Made by a program: the position numbers and the translations under genes. The notes beneath the pieces were generated by a model. The model was given only the letters and a program-made list of their open reading frames with translations. It had not been told where the DNA came from and made no database searches. Positions 17,798 to 27,268 of a stretch of 64,000 bases of DNA are shown here, one piece after another (the stretch's first letter is position 1; every line of letters starts with the position of its first letter). The DNA lies in the NCBI RefSeq assembly GCF_900637685.1, contig NZ_LR134388.1:3809001-3873000 (forward strand), in the 5' to 3' direction. The DNA is from Legionella sainthelensi (GTDB lineage: Bacteria > Pseudomonadota > Gammaproteobacteria > Legionellales > Legionellaceae).

Positions 17798-19293
17798 TAG
17801 GTAACCTCCCAAACACTAGGCATTTGAGTTCGACTATTAATTGCAGATACACGTAAATGTCCATTAGCAACAAGAAATGCTAAAATTTTACGGGCGATAG
17901 AGGATCGCCTTAGTGAGTTGGGTAACTTTTTGAAATCAGGTGAGGACAATTTATTACCATGTTCTATAATCCAACTTAATAAGTCTCTAGCAAGTAAAGA
18001 ATCAGAATCTTGTTGCGCATCCATAGTCCTAATAGCCATAGATTCTAAATAATAAGATATTAATTTTCCTGCGCGCTTTATATGCTCTACATTTGGATGT
18101 TCATCTCCTTCAACAAAAGCCAGTATTGCGGCAAGACGAGCAGCATTTTCAGCGGCTTTTGAGGCAAATGCCTTTACATCTGAGTACTTTCCATCAATTC
18201 TAATTTGATCCTCTATTCCATCATGGAGCGCACACCATAATTCTAAGGCATCATCTTTTAATACAGATACATTTAGTACCAATTCACCTGTTTTTTCATT
18301 AACTTGAACTGGATGATTCAATAATTGTGTAATTCTTTCCCAATATTTTCCAACTAAATAATCATTTTGCGCACCTTGTGTAATATCCCGACCTTGCAAG
18401 AAACGAGTCCCAGCAATACTTGGCTCATGACATATTAAAAAACGCGCAAGAAACCCTTGGCCTTGAAGTAAAGGATCGGCCAATACTTTAGTTGCAACAA
18501 TTGGTTGAATCATTAAATGAGAAGATAACCGACGATTTGCTAAAGTACCTGATTCACCTTCTGCACCACGAGTACGAGAAAGAGGATCACCATCCCAAAG
18601 CTTAGATAGCATATGAATGCTACGTCCCTTGGATTCATCATTCATGCCGTGTCCGGAAAAAAATGAAATACCTTCATCACTAAAAAGACCCGCACTAGGA
18701 TCGCCATGAATATAGTGCTTCCAAATCCCTTCCGATGTAGGTTCACTAAATGTTATGTTTGGTCGTGGCGGACTTTTTGGCTTTTGAGCTTCTAATGCGT
18801 GTAATTTATTTGAAAGTGTCTCTTGCTCTTCCCTAGTCATTTCGACACCTCGTTTAATAGAAGACTTTATGATGGACTCATGACGCATTTCCCACGCTTG
18901 CATTTCCGTTTTATAACGCTTTAACTGTCCCTCCATAGCTTGAATCCGTCTTGCTTCATAAGCTCGAACAGGAGCTAATGCCAAACGATCTACACTACTT
19001 TTGCGATCACCAGACTCTGCAACACTTAAAAAAAATAATGATACAGGACCTAAACCTATGGTTCCTCTTTGAACATTGATATGAGCTTGTGCAACCAATG
19101 CTGCCACAGCTAAAACTGATTGCCCCGCCATACCCTCTGGTACTTGGACATGATAAGCTAAACGTCTAGCTGCTTCGCCTAAAAGAGGGCCTAATGCATC
19201 AAGAGGAAACTTTGGTGCAGCATTACGTTCAGGCAACGGCTCGGCTAGATCAGTTGGCTCTTCTATAGCACCAATTAAATTGATATCACTCAT
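17797..19293 (-). CDS. DUF3987-family (YfjI-like) replication-associated protein
   Basis: 498 residues. It shows the DUF3987 layout: FPLDALGPLLGEAARRLAYHV near the N-terminus, a Walker-like SVAESGDRKSSVDRL (~90-104), then a long charged helix and TFSEPTSEGIWKHY, SAGLFSDEGISFFSGHGM, and LSSHLMIQPIVATKVL. The C-terminus looks like a winged helix (LPNSLRRSSIARKILAFLVANGHLRV). The start overlaps the primase gene by 8 bp. Proteins of this family accompany primases in phage satellites and plasmids and are thought to act in replication initiation as P4-type ATPase/helicase-like factors. The biochemical role is inferred. Confidence 0.85.
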   Translation of the reverse strand: MSDINLIGAIEEPTDLAEPLPERNAAPKFPLDALGPLLGEAARRLAYHVQVPEGMAGQSVLAVAALVAQAHINVQRGTIGLGPVSLFFLSVAESGDRKSSVDRLALAPVRAYEARRIQAMEGQLKRYKTEMQAWEMRHESIIKSSIKRGVEMTREEQETLSNKLHALEAQKPKSPPRPNITFSEPTSEGIWKHYIHGDPSAGLFSDEGISFFSGHGMNDESKGRSIHMLSKLWDGDPLSRTRGAEGESGTLANRRLSSHLMIQPIVATKVLADPLLQGQGFLARFLICHEPSIAGTRFLQGRDITQGAQNDYLVGKYWERITQLLNHPVQVNEKTGELVLNVSVLKDDALELWCALHDGIEDQIRIDGKYSDVKAFASKAAENAARLAAILAFVEGDEHPNVEHIKRAGKLISYYLESMAIRTMDAQQDSDSLLARDLLSWIIEHGNKLSSPDFKKLPNSLRRSSIARKILAFLVANGHLRVSAINSRTQMPSVWEVT

Positions 19294-20188
19294 CTTGCTG
19301 CCCCATAGTAGAAAGCCAACAAGCTAAGTCGTTAAAATCGGTTAATGAGCTTGGAGCACCAACTGGCCATTCAGGTTTCGTAAATAATGCCTTAGCAGCA
19401 ACAGCAGCTTCCCTCGCCTTTATCAGACCTATATTAATAGGCAGCTCTCTATCATCATCACCGCAGATGATCATTTTTGATTTTGGTAAGTGTTCTCTAA
19501 AATTGATAGCAACAGGTTTTAAATTGCTTGCATGGCAAGCAGCGATAACGCAGGCATTAGGATATGCTCTAGCTATAGAGCCTGCTGTACTAAAGCTTTC
19601 AGCTATCATAATTTGAGTATCTGATGTAGGTCGTTTTTGGATAGGTATATAGTTTCCACTGATTTTTCCATTTGCTAAGAATCTCTTTGAGCCACTCTCA
19701 CTTATAAACTGCAAGCTGGAAAATTCACCGGAAAAATTTATAATCGGCAATACTAAACTTGTGCCTGATTGACGGGCATAGAATGGTGGTATCTGTTTTC
19801 TAATTAAATAAGGATGATGCGGGTTAACTGTTTCACATTTACCCCATATTTTTTCAGCTAATTGAGCTGCTGCTTTTTGCAACTTTGCTCGTTCTTCATT
19901 ATGCTGACGTTGTGCATTAGCTATTTGCTTCTTAAACTCCTCGTATTCGTGATAACTCATTTGAGAGCGTTTTTTTATACACCATCTGATTGTAATACCC
20001 GATTTCCAGCTTCCAAAAACCCCACATGGTAAATTATCTGTAAACATAACATACCAACCTGATTTAGAGCCTGCTTTGTCACCTTGGATATGAAAACGAT
20101 CTATTTTGCCATCTGTTTTAAATATTTCGGGGGGTGTTATTCCCGTTTGGTACATAGAACTGCGAAATTGTTCGATATAATTATTCAT
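19286..20188 (-). CDS. Phage/satellite-type primase with Toprim domain
   Basis: 300 residues from the ATG at 20188, which overlaps the end of the 52-aa gene, supporting this start over an upstream TTG/ATG. N-terminal region (RFHIQGDKAGSKSGWYVMF, GSWKSG) resembles the zinc-finger/DUF7146-like primase start. The C-terminal half has a Toprim fold: QIMIAESFSTAGSIARAYP supplies the Glu and KMIICGDDDRE the DxD. It would make RNA primers for island replication together with the DUF3987 protein. Confidence 0.8.
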   Translation of the reverse strand: MNNYIEQFRSSMYQTGITPPEIFKTDGKIDRFHIQGDKAGSKSGWYVMFTDNLPCGVFGSWKSGITIRWCIKKRSQMSYHEYEEFKKQIANAQRQHNEERAKLQKAAAQLAEKIWGKCETVNPHHPYLIRKQIPPFYARQSGTSLVLPIINFSGEFSSLQFISESGSKRFLANGKISGNYIPIQKRPTSDTQIMIAESFSTAGSIARAYPNACVIAACHASNLKPVAINFREHLPKSKMIICGDDDRELPINIGLIKAREAAVAAKALFTKPEWPVGAPSSLTDFNDLACWLSTMGQQDE

Positions 20189-20339
20189 GACGCAACCCCA
20201 ACCAACGTATGAGACACTCAGCAAGTTTTCCAGGTATTACTCTGTAGTTAGCCAAACATACAATAAATACTTTGACGTCCGATGCTATTTTTCTTGGAAG
20301 CTTTGGAGTTATTACCTCTTCATGATCATTTAACTTCAT
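20181..20339 (-). CDS. 52-aa conserved island micro-protein
   Basis: An ATG with GAGG eight bases upstream opens a 52-codon ORF (core LPRKIASDVKVFIVCLANYR, end LAECLIRWLGLRHE) whose last codons overlap the primase start. Small proteins with a 'yIP..LAE.LIR..GLRHE' ending are common just before primase genes in satellite islands; I know no function. Confidence 0.7.
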   Translation of the reverse strand: MKLNDHEEVITPKLPRKIASDVKVFIVCLANYRVIPGKLAECLIRWLGLRHE

Positions 20340-20361
20340 AATCAATCCTCATCCTGAGCTA

Positions 20362-20580
20362 TTAGAAACATCCCTTTTCAATGAGTAACTTTATGTCTTC
20401 TACTCGCCAAACCGTTATGCGGGGTCCCAGTTTTATTGGTTGAGGAAAACGGCCTGTTTTAACACCAACCCACCAAGTGGATTTACCTACAGGGATTAAA
20501 GGAGTAATCGGTGGATTTGCTTTAGAATTACCTAAAATTTGTTTAATACGTAAATAACCAGTTGGGGGGATTTGATGCAT
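20362..20580 (-). CDS. AlpA-family transcriptional activator/excisionase
   Basis: 72 residues: GYLRIKQILG, then PVGKSTWWVGVKTGRFPQPIKLGPRITVWRVEDIKLLIEKG, the MerR-like winged helix of AlpA proteins (helix-turn-helix KSTWWVGVKTG, wing PIKLGPR, W-x-x-x-D-I). It heads the replication operon. AlpA-like proteins activate the integrase promoter or help excision, and here the integrase lies about 920 bp upstream on the same strand. Confidence 0.9.
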   Translation of the reverse strand: MHQIPPTGYLRIKQILGNSKANPPITPLIPVGKSTWWVGVKTGRFPQPIKLGPRITVWRVEDIKLLIEKGCF

Positions 20581-20663
20581 TGTAATCTCCAGATTAGAGC
20601 CAATTCTCTATGGCCAATATAGGCCTTATCTGGAGTTCATATAATGATGATTCAGTAATTTTA

Positions 20664-21467
20664 TTAATACGTTGAATTGTCACAAATAAAAGGTTTCATT
20701 ACCTTACAAAGCTTAATGATTTGATTATCACTGAACGAACAATTGAAAATGACTCCCACAATTTCAGCGATATAATTGTACATTGGCTTATTAAATTTTG
20801 TTTGAAAAAAATAATAGATCTTTCTAGAAAAAAATATTGCCAAAGCATTTTCACCAGTGCATTTCCTAGTCATTGGCCAATGCTCAGAAAATAATTTGGT
20901 CCCATCTAAAGGGCTTTCTTTAAACTCCCCTAAACTTTTTACCGTTTTATCTTTAAATTTCACCAATAATTCCATGAGCTCATTGTGATTATCTTGTATC
21001 ATATGTCCATAATAGTGGCATTGATATTCCTCCATTGCATCATGTAATTTTTCGGTTTGTTTGATCATTCTCTTGCAAGATTGAATTTCATCATTTTGCT
21101 TTTCAAGCAGCCTTATTCCGCCATCATAATGATTTTCATAACAGAATAGACTTCTGATGAATTCAATTGTAATTTCAATGGAGTGGTTACATAGATCCGC
21201 CCATATAGGCTGCATTCGGGAATTAGTAAACAAAGGTATTAATCTTTTAAAATTAAAGACCAACATTGAATAAAAATCAAAATACAACCTAGCTGGTGAA
21301 TTCTTTTGTTCCTCTAACTTATTTAATTTATGTTCTAATGTGCCAATTATTTCGGGATGCAGCCATGACGGAAATTCTATAATAGGCAAGTCAGGTGTAA
21401 ATAAATCATTAACTGTTGTTGAATCTAAATATTCTTCGAAAAGTTTCGTTTGTTTTTGAGTAAACAT
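20664..21467 (-). CDS. Hypothetical protein, 267 aa, between integrase and AlpA
   Basis: Soluble, helical, rich in aromatic residues and Lys (LFTNSRMQPIWADLCNHSIEI, HDAMEEYQCHYYGHMI). No motif recognised. ATG at 21467. It sits in the position where islands often carry accessory or defence cargo next to the integrase. Lower GC than the primase operon. Confidence 0.65.
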   Translation of the reverse strand: MFTQKQTKLFEEYLDSTTVNDLFTPDLPIIEFPSWLHPEIIGTLEHKLNKLEEQKNSPARLYFDFYSMLVFNFKRLIPLFTNSRMQPIWADLCNHSIEITIEFIRSLFCYENHYDGGIRLLEKQNDEIQSCKRMIKQTEKLHDAMEEYQCHYYGHMIQDNHNELMELLVKFKDKTVKSLGEFKESPLDGTKLFSEHWPMTRKCTGENALAIFFSRKIYYFFQTKFNKPMYNYIAEIVGVIFNCSFSDNQIIKLCKVMKPFICDNSTY

Positions 21468-21502
21468 TAGTATCTACCTCACATTATGTTGGCAATTCAA
21501 TC

Positions 21503-22693
21503 TCACTTTAAATCTTCTAAATAATTTGCCCAATCCTGCATCATTTTTTTACGTTCTGGTAAATGAGCTGTCCGGTTATAAGCTCGACCATTCGGGTCAC
21601 GCACAGCATGTGCAAGTTGATGCTCAATAAGATGTGGTGGTATACCCAATATTTCATCTAGTAATGTCCGAGCTGTCGCACGAAAACCGTGTCCTGTAGC
21701 TTCTTCTTTGTTGATACCTAAACGACGTAAAGCTGCCAAAATAGCGTTATCACTCATGGGTCGAGTATTACTTCTAGCAGAAGGAAAAACAAAAATGCTG
21801 TTACCAGTAAGAGGATAAAGCTCTTGAAGAATATTTATTGCTTGACTAGCAAGGGGAACAATGTGCGCTGTGCCTGTTTTAGTGACAATATAGCTCCATT
21901 GCGCTTCATCAAAGTTAACATCAGCCCATTTTGCATGTCGCAATTCACCTGGGCGAACAAACACCAATGGTGCTAACCGTAAAGCACAACGTACTATAAG
22001 CGAACCTTCATAGCCATCAAATGACTTAAGGAGTTCTCCAAAGCGTTTTGGATCAGTTTGAGCAGCAAAATGTTTTACTTTAACCGGGGGTAATGCTCCC
22101 TTTAGATCTTGTGATGAGTCTCGCTCAACACGATTTGTAGCAACTGCATAACGTAACACTTGACCACAGTTACTCAGTGCTCTATGAGCGGTTTCTAATG
22201 CCCCACGTTCTTCAATCCGTCTTATAACAGATAACAACGTTGATGGTTTAAGCTCAGAAATAGGTGTGCTGCCAATCCATGGAAATATATCTCGTTCAAA
22301 TCGTTGGATAATTTTATCAGCATGACTTTTTACCCAATTAGATGAATGTTTAACAAACCATTCTCTAGCTACCATTTCAAAACTATTAGCTGTGCGTTCA
22401 AGCTTCGCATGTTTCGTAATCTTACGATATTCGCTTGGATCGACCTTATCTGCTATTAATTGCCTTGCCTCATCACGTCTTACCCTTGCCATCTTAAGAG
22501 TTACATCAGGGAAAACTCCTAATGAAATTCGCTTTTCTTTATCATTGAATCGATATTTTAATCTCCACCATGTTTTTCCTTTAGGGGTGACTTCAAGATA
22601 AAGACCTCCGCCATCAAAAATGCGCTGAGTTTTATCTGTTGCTTTTATATTACGAAGTGAGACAGGAGATATAGGCATTTGGGGGCAACTCAT
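21503..22693 (-). CDS. P4-type tyrosine recombinase (integrase)
   Basis: 396 residues, standard size. N-terminal DUF4102 arm-binding domain (GGGLYLEVTPKGKTWWRLKYRFNDKEKRISLG cut short here, ~28-60), a SAM-like core-binding domain (~100-190) and the catalytic domain with R247 (FVRPGELR), H335-x-x-R338 (GHGFR), H362 (HQLAH) and nucleophile Y372 (GRAYNR). Reads away from ssrA, whose 3' end it uses as attachment site. The arm-type repeats at 22709-22730 lie just upstream, so the integrase may repress its own promoter; a third inverted copy overlaps codons 2-5. Confidence 0.96.
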   Translation of the reverse strand: MSCPQMPISPVSLRNIKATDKTQRIFDGGGLYLEVTPKGKTWWRLKYRFNDKEKRISLGVFPDVTLKMARVRRDEARQLIADKVDPSEYRKITKHAKLERTANSFEMVAREWFVKHSSNWVKSHADKIIQRFERDIFPWIGSTPISELKPSTLLSVIRRIEERGALETAHRALSNCGQVLRYAVATNRVERDSSQDLKGALPPVKVKHFAAQTDPKRFGELLKSFDGYEGSLIVRCALRLAPLVFVRPGELRHAKWADVNFDEAQWSYIVTKTGTAHIVPLASQAINILQELYPLTGNSIFVFPSARSNTRPMSDNAILAALRRLGINKEEATGHGFRATARTLLDEILGIPPHLIEHQLAHAVRDPNGRAYNRTAHLPERKKMMQDWANYLEDLK

Positions 22694-22708
22694 TTACGGT
22701 TATTAGAA

Positions 22709-22730
22709 TTGCCCCCAATGTTGCCCCCAA
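22709..22730. repeat. Right pair of putative integrase arm-type sites
   Basis: TTGCCCCCAA at 22709-22718 and 22721-22730; an inverted copy lies at 22679-22688. Identical sequence and spacing to the left pair at 10651-10672. Confidence 0.75.
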
Positions 22731-22840
22731 AAATGATGGATGTCAACGGACGAGAAAAGACCTTAATGGCCTTGTTATTAGGTTAACTATGTTGATTTTA
22801 AATGATTTTTAGACTTTATTGGATGGTATAAAACAATTAA

Positions 22841-22856
22841 TTGGTGGAGGCGGCGG
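22841..22856 (-). repeat. attR within the ssrA 3' end
   Basis: 16-bp match to attL at 10574-10589; includes the CCA end of tmRNA. Confidence 0.85.
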
Positions 22857-23246
22857 GAATCGAACCCGCGTCCGCAAATCCTCTGCCTTCAGCTCTACAT
22901 GCGTAGCCGTGTCTTTTGATTTAACTGTGCATTCTCCGACGGGCAGGATACTACACAGCGATTCCCTAAGTTTCGCGCCTTAATACGGGATGGATTAGGA
23001 CGCTAGCTTATCTCTTATGACCGTTGATTCGATACCGATAAGCGGGCTCGGTCGAACGGGATACTGGGTTTATTGGCCAGTACACAGTGATGGTTTAACT
23101 AAAGTGCTTATTAGGCAGCAATAGCTTCCCCACCAGCAAAGTTTTCATCGTTTGCATTTATATTTAGTTGAGTCTGATTTACGAGAGTCCTCATTCTCGG
23201 CATGCACCTCTGGTTTTGCAACCCACGTCGAAGCCAGGTCGCCCCC
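22842..23246 (-). ncRNA. ssrA: tmRNA (ssrA)
   Basis: The 5' GGGGGCG pairs with the 3' CGCCTCC before ACCA, giving the tRNA-like acceptor stem, and GCGGG-TTCGATT-CCCGC forms the T arm. The tag frame at 23111-23155 encodes ANDENFAGGEAIAA followed by TAA. tmRNA with SmpB rescues stalled ribosomes and tags the peptide for proteolysis. A TATACT -10-like box lies at 23256-23261. The gene is intact although an island is integrated at its 3' end. Confidence 0.97.
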
Positions 23247-23318
23247 TACAATTTAAGTATACCATAAAATGTTAAAAAATAAGCCTTCTGCTATCAAATT
23301 TCGTCGCTTTTGAAAACG

Positions 23319-23350
23319 CTTTCCGGGTTATTTTTTCTTAACCCGGAAAG
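23319..23350 (-). terminator. Hairpin terminator after prlC
   Basis: A 12-bp perfect stem (CTTTCCGGGTTA / TAACCCGGAAAG) with an 8-base loop just beyond the prlC stop. The downstream T-tract on the minus strand is short (TTTT). Confidence 0.65.
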
Positions 23351-23354
23351 TTAT

Positions 23355-25373
23355 TTAACCTTGAATGCCATTATGACGTAATAAGGCATCTATGGTCGCA
23401 GGACGTCCCCTAAATTCTTTATAAGCTTCTGCTGCTTTTTTGGAACTCCCTACTTCTAAAATATGATGTAGAAAGTCATGCCCTGTTTGCGGATTTAATA
23501 CACCTTCTTCCTCAAAACGAGAAAAAGCATCACTGGATAAAACCTCTGCCCAGCTATAGCTATAATAACCTGCAGCATATCCACCTGCAAAAATATGGCT
23601 AAAGCTCTGTGGAAAACGATTGTAAGGAACCAAAGGCACGACACAAGACTTCGAGCGCACGTCTGCTAAAATATCATTAACAAGGGACGCCTGATTCGGA
23701 ACATATTCGTTATGAATGCGAAAATCAAAAAGAGAAAACTCCATTTGTCTTAACATAGCCATCGCTGATTGAAAATTCTTTGCAGCAATTAAACGCTCGA
23801 AAAGAGAGTCAGGAAGAGACTCACCTGTTTCTACATGAGCAGTTAAAACGGCTAAACCACTTTTCTCCCAACACCAGTTTTCAAAAAATTGGCTGGGTAA
23901 TTCGACCGCATCCCACTCTACACCATTAATCCCTGAAGCACCTAAATAATCTACTTGCGTTAAAATGTGATGAAGGCAATGGCCAAACTCATGGAACAAC
24001 GTAATCACTTCTTCATGAGAAAGCACTGCTGGCTTATTTGCTGTCGCCTTTGCAAAGTTGCACGTCAAAGTGGCAATGGGTAGCTGTACGGTACCGTCTT
24101 CCAATCTTCTGCGGCTTTGCAGCGAGTCCATCCATGCACCACTGCGCTTATTCGGTCTAGAAAACAAATCTGTATAAATATAGCCGCGTACATTATTATG
24201 CTCATCAACAATACAATAGCATTGTACATCTTTATGCCACACATCCGCACCCTTGATTTCCTCAATGGACATTCCATAAAGTTTTTTAACAAGTTCGAAC
24301 AAACCATGCATCACTTTCAACTGAGGAAAATAAGGACGTAAATCTTCTTGTGACAATGTAAATAACGCTTGTCTTCTTTTTTCAGTCAAATACCCGACAT
24401 CCCAGGGTTTTACAAGATCTAGCTTAAATTGCTCCGCAGCAAATTGCTCCAATTGTTTAAACTCATTTTCACCTTGCTTATGGGCTCGTTTAACTAAGTC
24501 TTGCATAAAATCCATAACTTGGTTGGTTGATTCCGCCATTTTTGTCGCTAAAGATAATTCAGCAAAATTGTTAAAGCCTAAAAGCTGGGCTTCTTCATGG
24601 CGTAACGCTAAAATTTCTTGAATCAACGGGGTATTATCATAGATTCCCGCATTGGGCCCCTGATCTGAGGCTCTAGTGATATAAGCATGGTACATTTCTT
24701 CTCGTAAGCTACGATCTTCAGCGTGAGTCATCACCGCATAATAGCAAGGATATTCTAAGGTAAGTACATATCCCTCAAGGCCCTTCTCGACAGCTAATTC
24801 TTTAGCTGTACTTAATGCATGCTCCGGTAAACCGACTAAGCGTGTAGCATCATTAAGGTATAAAGTAAATGCTTGAGTTGCATCTAAGATGTTATGCTCA
24901 AATTGATTAGTTATTTCGTCCAGGCGTGTTTGGATCACCTCAAAACGCTTTTTGCGCTCTTTATCAAGAGCAACCCCGGATAATTCAAAATTACGCAGAT
25001 TGTCTGCAATCAATTTTTGCTGTACAGGATTAAGTGCATGTTTATCGATTGATTTAATGGCCTCATATAATTCATGATTATGTCCCATTGCTGTTTCGTA
25101 AGCAGAGAGCAACGGCAAACAAGCATCATAACATTTGCGCAACTCCGGAGAATCCATTACTCCGTGCAAATGAGACAAAGGCGACCAGAAGCGCTCTAGC
25201 TCATCATCCATATCATCTAAAGGATACATTAAATTATCCCAGGTATAATGAGGGTTGTCTTTGAGTAAGAGCGCTACTTGTTGCAAATGCTTTTTTAGCA
25301 TCGCATCAAGATGAGACTGGAAATGAGTGACATCAATATGGCTAAACTGCGGTAATCCAACTGGAGCTGACAT
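23355..25373 (-). CDS. prlC: Oligopeptidase A (M3 metallopeptidase)
   Basis: 672 residues, typical of PrlC/OpdA. The zinc site HEFGHCLHH is near residue 460, with the downstream Glu in the following helix and the conserved GAWMDS upstream and FAGGYAAGYYSY near the C-terminus. A cytoplasmic endopeptidase that finishes degradation of small peptides, including cleaved signal peptides. Monocistronic, ends in a strong hairpin. Confidence 0.95.
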   Translation of the reverse strand: MSAPVGLPQFSHIDVTHFQSHLDAMLKKHLQQVALLLKDNPHYTWDNLMYPLDDMDDELERFWSPLSHLHGVMDSPELRKCYDACLPLLSAYETAMGHNHELYEAIKSIDKHALNPVQQKLIADNLRNFELSGVALDKERKKRFEVIQTRLDEITNQFEHNILDATQAFTLYLNDATRLVGLPEHALSTAKELAVEKGLEGYVLTLEYPCYYAVMTHAEDRSLREEMYHAYITRASDQGPNAGIYDNTPLIQEILALRHEEAQLLGFNNFAELSLATKMAESTNQVMDFMQDLVKRAHKQGENEFKQLEQFAAEQFKLDLVKPWDVGYLTEKRRQALFTLSQEDLRPYFPQLKVMHGLFELVKKLYGMSIEEIKGADVWHKDVQCYCIVDEHNNVRGYIYTDLFSRPNKRSGAWMDSLQSRRRLEDGTVQLPIATLTCNFAKATANKPAVLSHEEVITLFHEFGHCLHHILTQVDYLGASGINGVEWDAVELPSQFFENWCWEKSGLAVLTAHVETGESLPDSLFERLIAAKNFQSAMAMLRQMEFSLFDFRIHNEYVPNQASLVNDILADVRSKSCVVPLVPYNRFPQSFSHIFAGGYAAGYYSYSWAEVLSSDAFSRFEEEGVLNPQTGHDFLHHILEVGSSKKAAEAYKEFRGRPATIDALLRHNGIQG

Positions 25374-25490
25374 GCTTTACCTTCGAAAATAGATATAAAG
25401 CATTAAGCATAACATTCAATTAATCATGCCTCTATACCTACGAGAAAGATTGTCAGTTGATCGCAATCTATCCTAATAATTTATGATAAT

Positions 25491-26801
25491 TTAGATAGAG
25501 CAACTTGATAACAACTCTAATTCCACATCGTGTTCCTTCGCAGGCTGGGGAATCGGTTCTTTCTGTACCTTCTTCGCAAAAAAACCTAATTTGGATAGTC
25601 CTCCTTGGGGCATTACTAGAGTATCTTTCGGCCGAGACTCATCGATAATCTGGAATAATGCAAAATTCACAAAGCAAACCGCAACCAAACAAACCGCACC
25701 GATGGTAATAATAAGCGGATTAAACGCCAATATTGGTGCGGCTACCACCATTGATAGAAAAATAGCAGTAGTAGTCATCATATGCGAACCAAGCCGTAAC
25801 CATTCAAAATTGAGTTGCTTATTGATTGCTTCAAGATGCTCTTCAATACTCTTTATTTCCTCTACACTGGTTGTCTGCTTTCGCATGGCTTCATACTGTT
25901 TTCGCAATTCATACAAACGGCTTAATTCAATATAAGCCCGTGTTACAGAGAGAATAATATCCATTGCAAAACAGGCAATAGAAACATATATAGCAAATGG
26001 AGCTAAAGCGCCTGTTAAAACCAATCGATTAATAAGACCTGCTGTCATCCAAATACTATCATTACCTAACTCAAACCACCTACGCTGCATTTGCGCATTA
26101 AAACGTACACTTAAACCTAAAGACTTTTCTTCATTACTCATCCAGGGGCCAGGCAAAGTATGTTTCACCAGTAGAAAGAGATTTACTGACAAGCGGGGTA
26201 AGAAAAAAATCCATGCCAAATCCGCTAAAATGGGATCGGTATATTTATCCAGGATTTTGACAAAATTACGATAGGATTCAGAAACAGTGCCGAGTGTAGC
26301 AATAACATCAAAAGCACGTTTAGAACGAATAAATAACAATCGATATAAATTCAGAAAGACTGTTGTATTGCGAACATCTTGCGAAAAAGAGGGGGTGGTT
26401 CCTAATTTTTTAGGATCACCAGGCAAGGGTTTACCGAGCTCTGCCAATAGTTCACGATATAATTTTTGATGCTGCCGTAAGCGCACTACTTCTCTTGGGA
26501 CATTAAGATAGTATTGATGTATATGCTCCAAAAGTTCAGCCATCATTAAAGCAGTAATTAACTGCTCTTCTAGTTCCTTTTGCTGAAACAAGTGTGTGGA
26601 TAGAAATTTTGCTCTAAGCTGTTGACCCAACAAGCTGTACTCTAGGCTAAGTACCAAATGAAGAGGGATTACTTTGCGATAAAAATCAGGACCCAATTTT
26701 TTTAAGCTTTCGCTAAAAGTCCCATTTAATAGATTTCTCTCTACCTGAGGAACAGGCAGCTCAGATAATATATCTTGTAAACGTCGAGTTATTGGGGTCA
26801 T
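25491..26801 (-). CDS. Multi-pass membrane protein of unknown function, possible effector
   Basis: 436 residues. The N-terminal ~180 are helical and soluble; hydrophobic segments appear at ~195-215 (LAWIFFLPRLSVNLFLLV), ~260-285 (LTGALAPFAIYVSIACFAMDI) and a pair at ~345-390 (MMTTTAIFLSMVVAAPILAF, IITIGAVCLVAVCFVNFALF). A coiled-coil-like stretch (LYELRKQYEAMRKQ...EEIKSIEEHLEAINKQ) lies between them. The C-terminus is acidic (KEHDVELELLSS), like the E-block of Dot/Icm substrates. No family recognised. Confidence 0.7.
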   Translation of the reverse strand: MTPITRRLQDILSELPVPQVERNLLNGTFSESLKKLGPDFYRKVIPLHLVLSLEYSLLGQQLRAKFLSTHLFQQKELEEQLITALMMAELLEHIHQYYLNVPREVVRLRQHQKLYRELLAELGKPLPGDPKKLGTTPSFSQDVRNTTVFLNLYRLLFIRSKRAFDVIATLGTVSESYRNFVKILDKYTDPILADLAWIFFLPRLSVNLFLLVKHTLPGPWMSNEEKSLGLSVRFNAQMQRRWFELGNDSIWMTAGLINRLVLTGALAPFAIYVSIACFAMDIILSVTRAYIELSRLYELRKQYEAMRKQTTSVEEIKSIEEHLEAINKQLNFEWLRLGSHMMTTTAIFLSMVVAAPILAFNPLIITIGAVCLVAVCFVNFALFQIIDESRPKDTLVMPQGGLSKLGFFAKKVQKEPIPQPAKEHDVELELLSSCSI

Positions 26802-27268
26802 AATGCCCTACAATGTACTTTGAAGACAAAACAAGCATTCTATCGTGATCATTATTTTTTTGTCTATAAATAAATTTAAAAGTAAAAAATTAAAGCTAAA
26901 TTTACAGAAATTAAGTATAAAGAAATAATAATATCGCTCTACCGTCTCGATTTAAGTAATGACATAACGTAAGTTATGAATAAGGTTTTGCCGAGATCCA
27001 AAGTCTCGTCGTTCTCTTGGCCTCACCGTGCTAGTACAGTGCTTCGTTTTTATCTTGGACTCCCGCTAAAGAGTAATCACTAATCCAGGGAGATCGGGAA
27101 AAAACACGACCTTATTTCGCAGATACCCCATAAACATACTCACCAAACAGAATAATCGCTCAAAATAAAGTCTTTTTGCAAAATAATGGTTAAAAAAGAA
27201 CTTGTATTCTTGCTGATTTGTGTCTTCTGAGCGACAATAATGCTCCCAAGTTACAGACAAGAGATCCC
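26802..27268. other. Intergenic region upstream of tkt
   Basis: No gene recognised; divergent promoters for the membrane-protein gene and tkt must lie here. The 120 bases at 26941-27060 are GC-richer than their surroundings and may be a dispersed intergenic repeat, which one window cannot show. Confidence 0.4.

Larger units (their letters stand above)
10574..22841. mobile_element. Genomic island integrated at the 3' end of ssrA (P4-like, with defence cargo)
   Basis: About 12.3 kb bounded by a 16-bp direct repeat (10574-10589 and 22841-22856) that is the ssrA 3' end. The integrase gene sits beside intact ssrA, as expected when an element integrates at an RNA 3' end and restores it. Two TTGCCCCCAA repeats spaced 12 bp start-to-start occur at both ends (10651/10663 and 22709/22721). 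The contents are a replication operon (AlpA, 52-aa protein, primase, DUF3987 and small genes) transcribed away from the integrase, then a SIR2-like gene, an XRE regulator and a Hachiman-like pair. No capsid or conjugation genes are present, so it is a satellite-type or mobilisable island. Confidence 0.85.

Noticed and set aside
26941..27060. Dispersed intergenic repeat before tkt
   Set aside because: Composition differs from its surroundings but only one copy is in the window, so repeat status cannot be shown.
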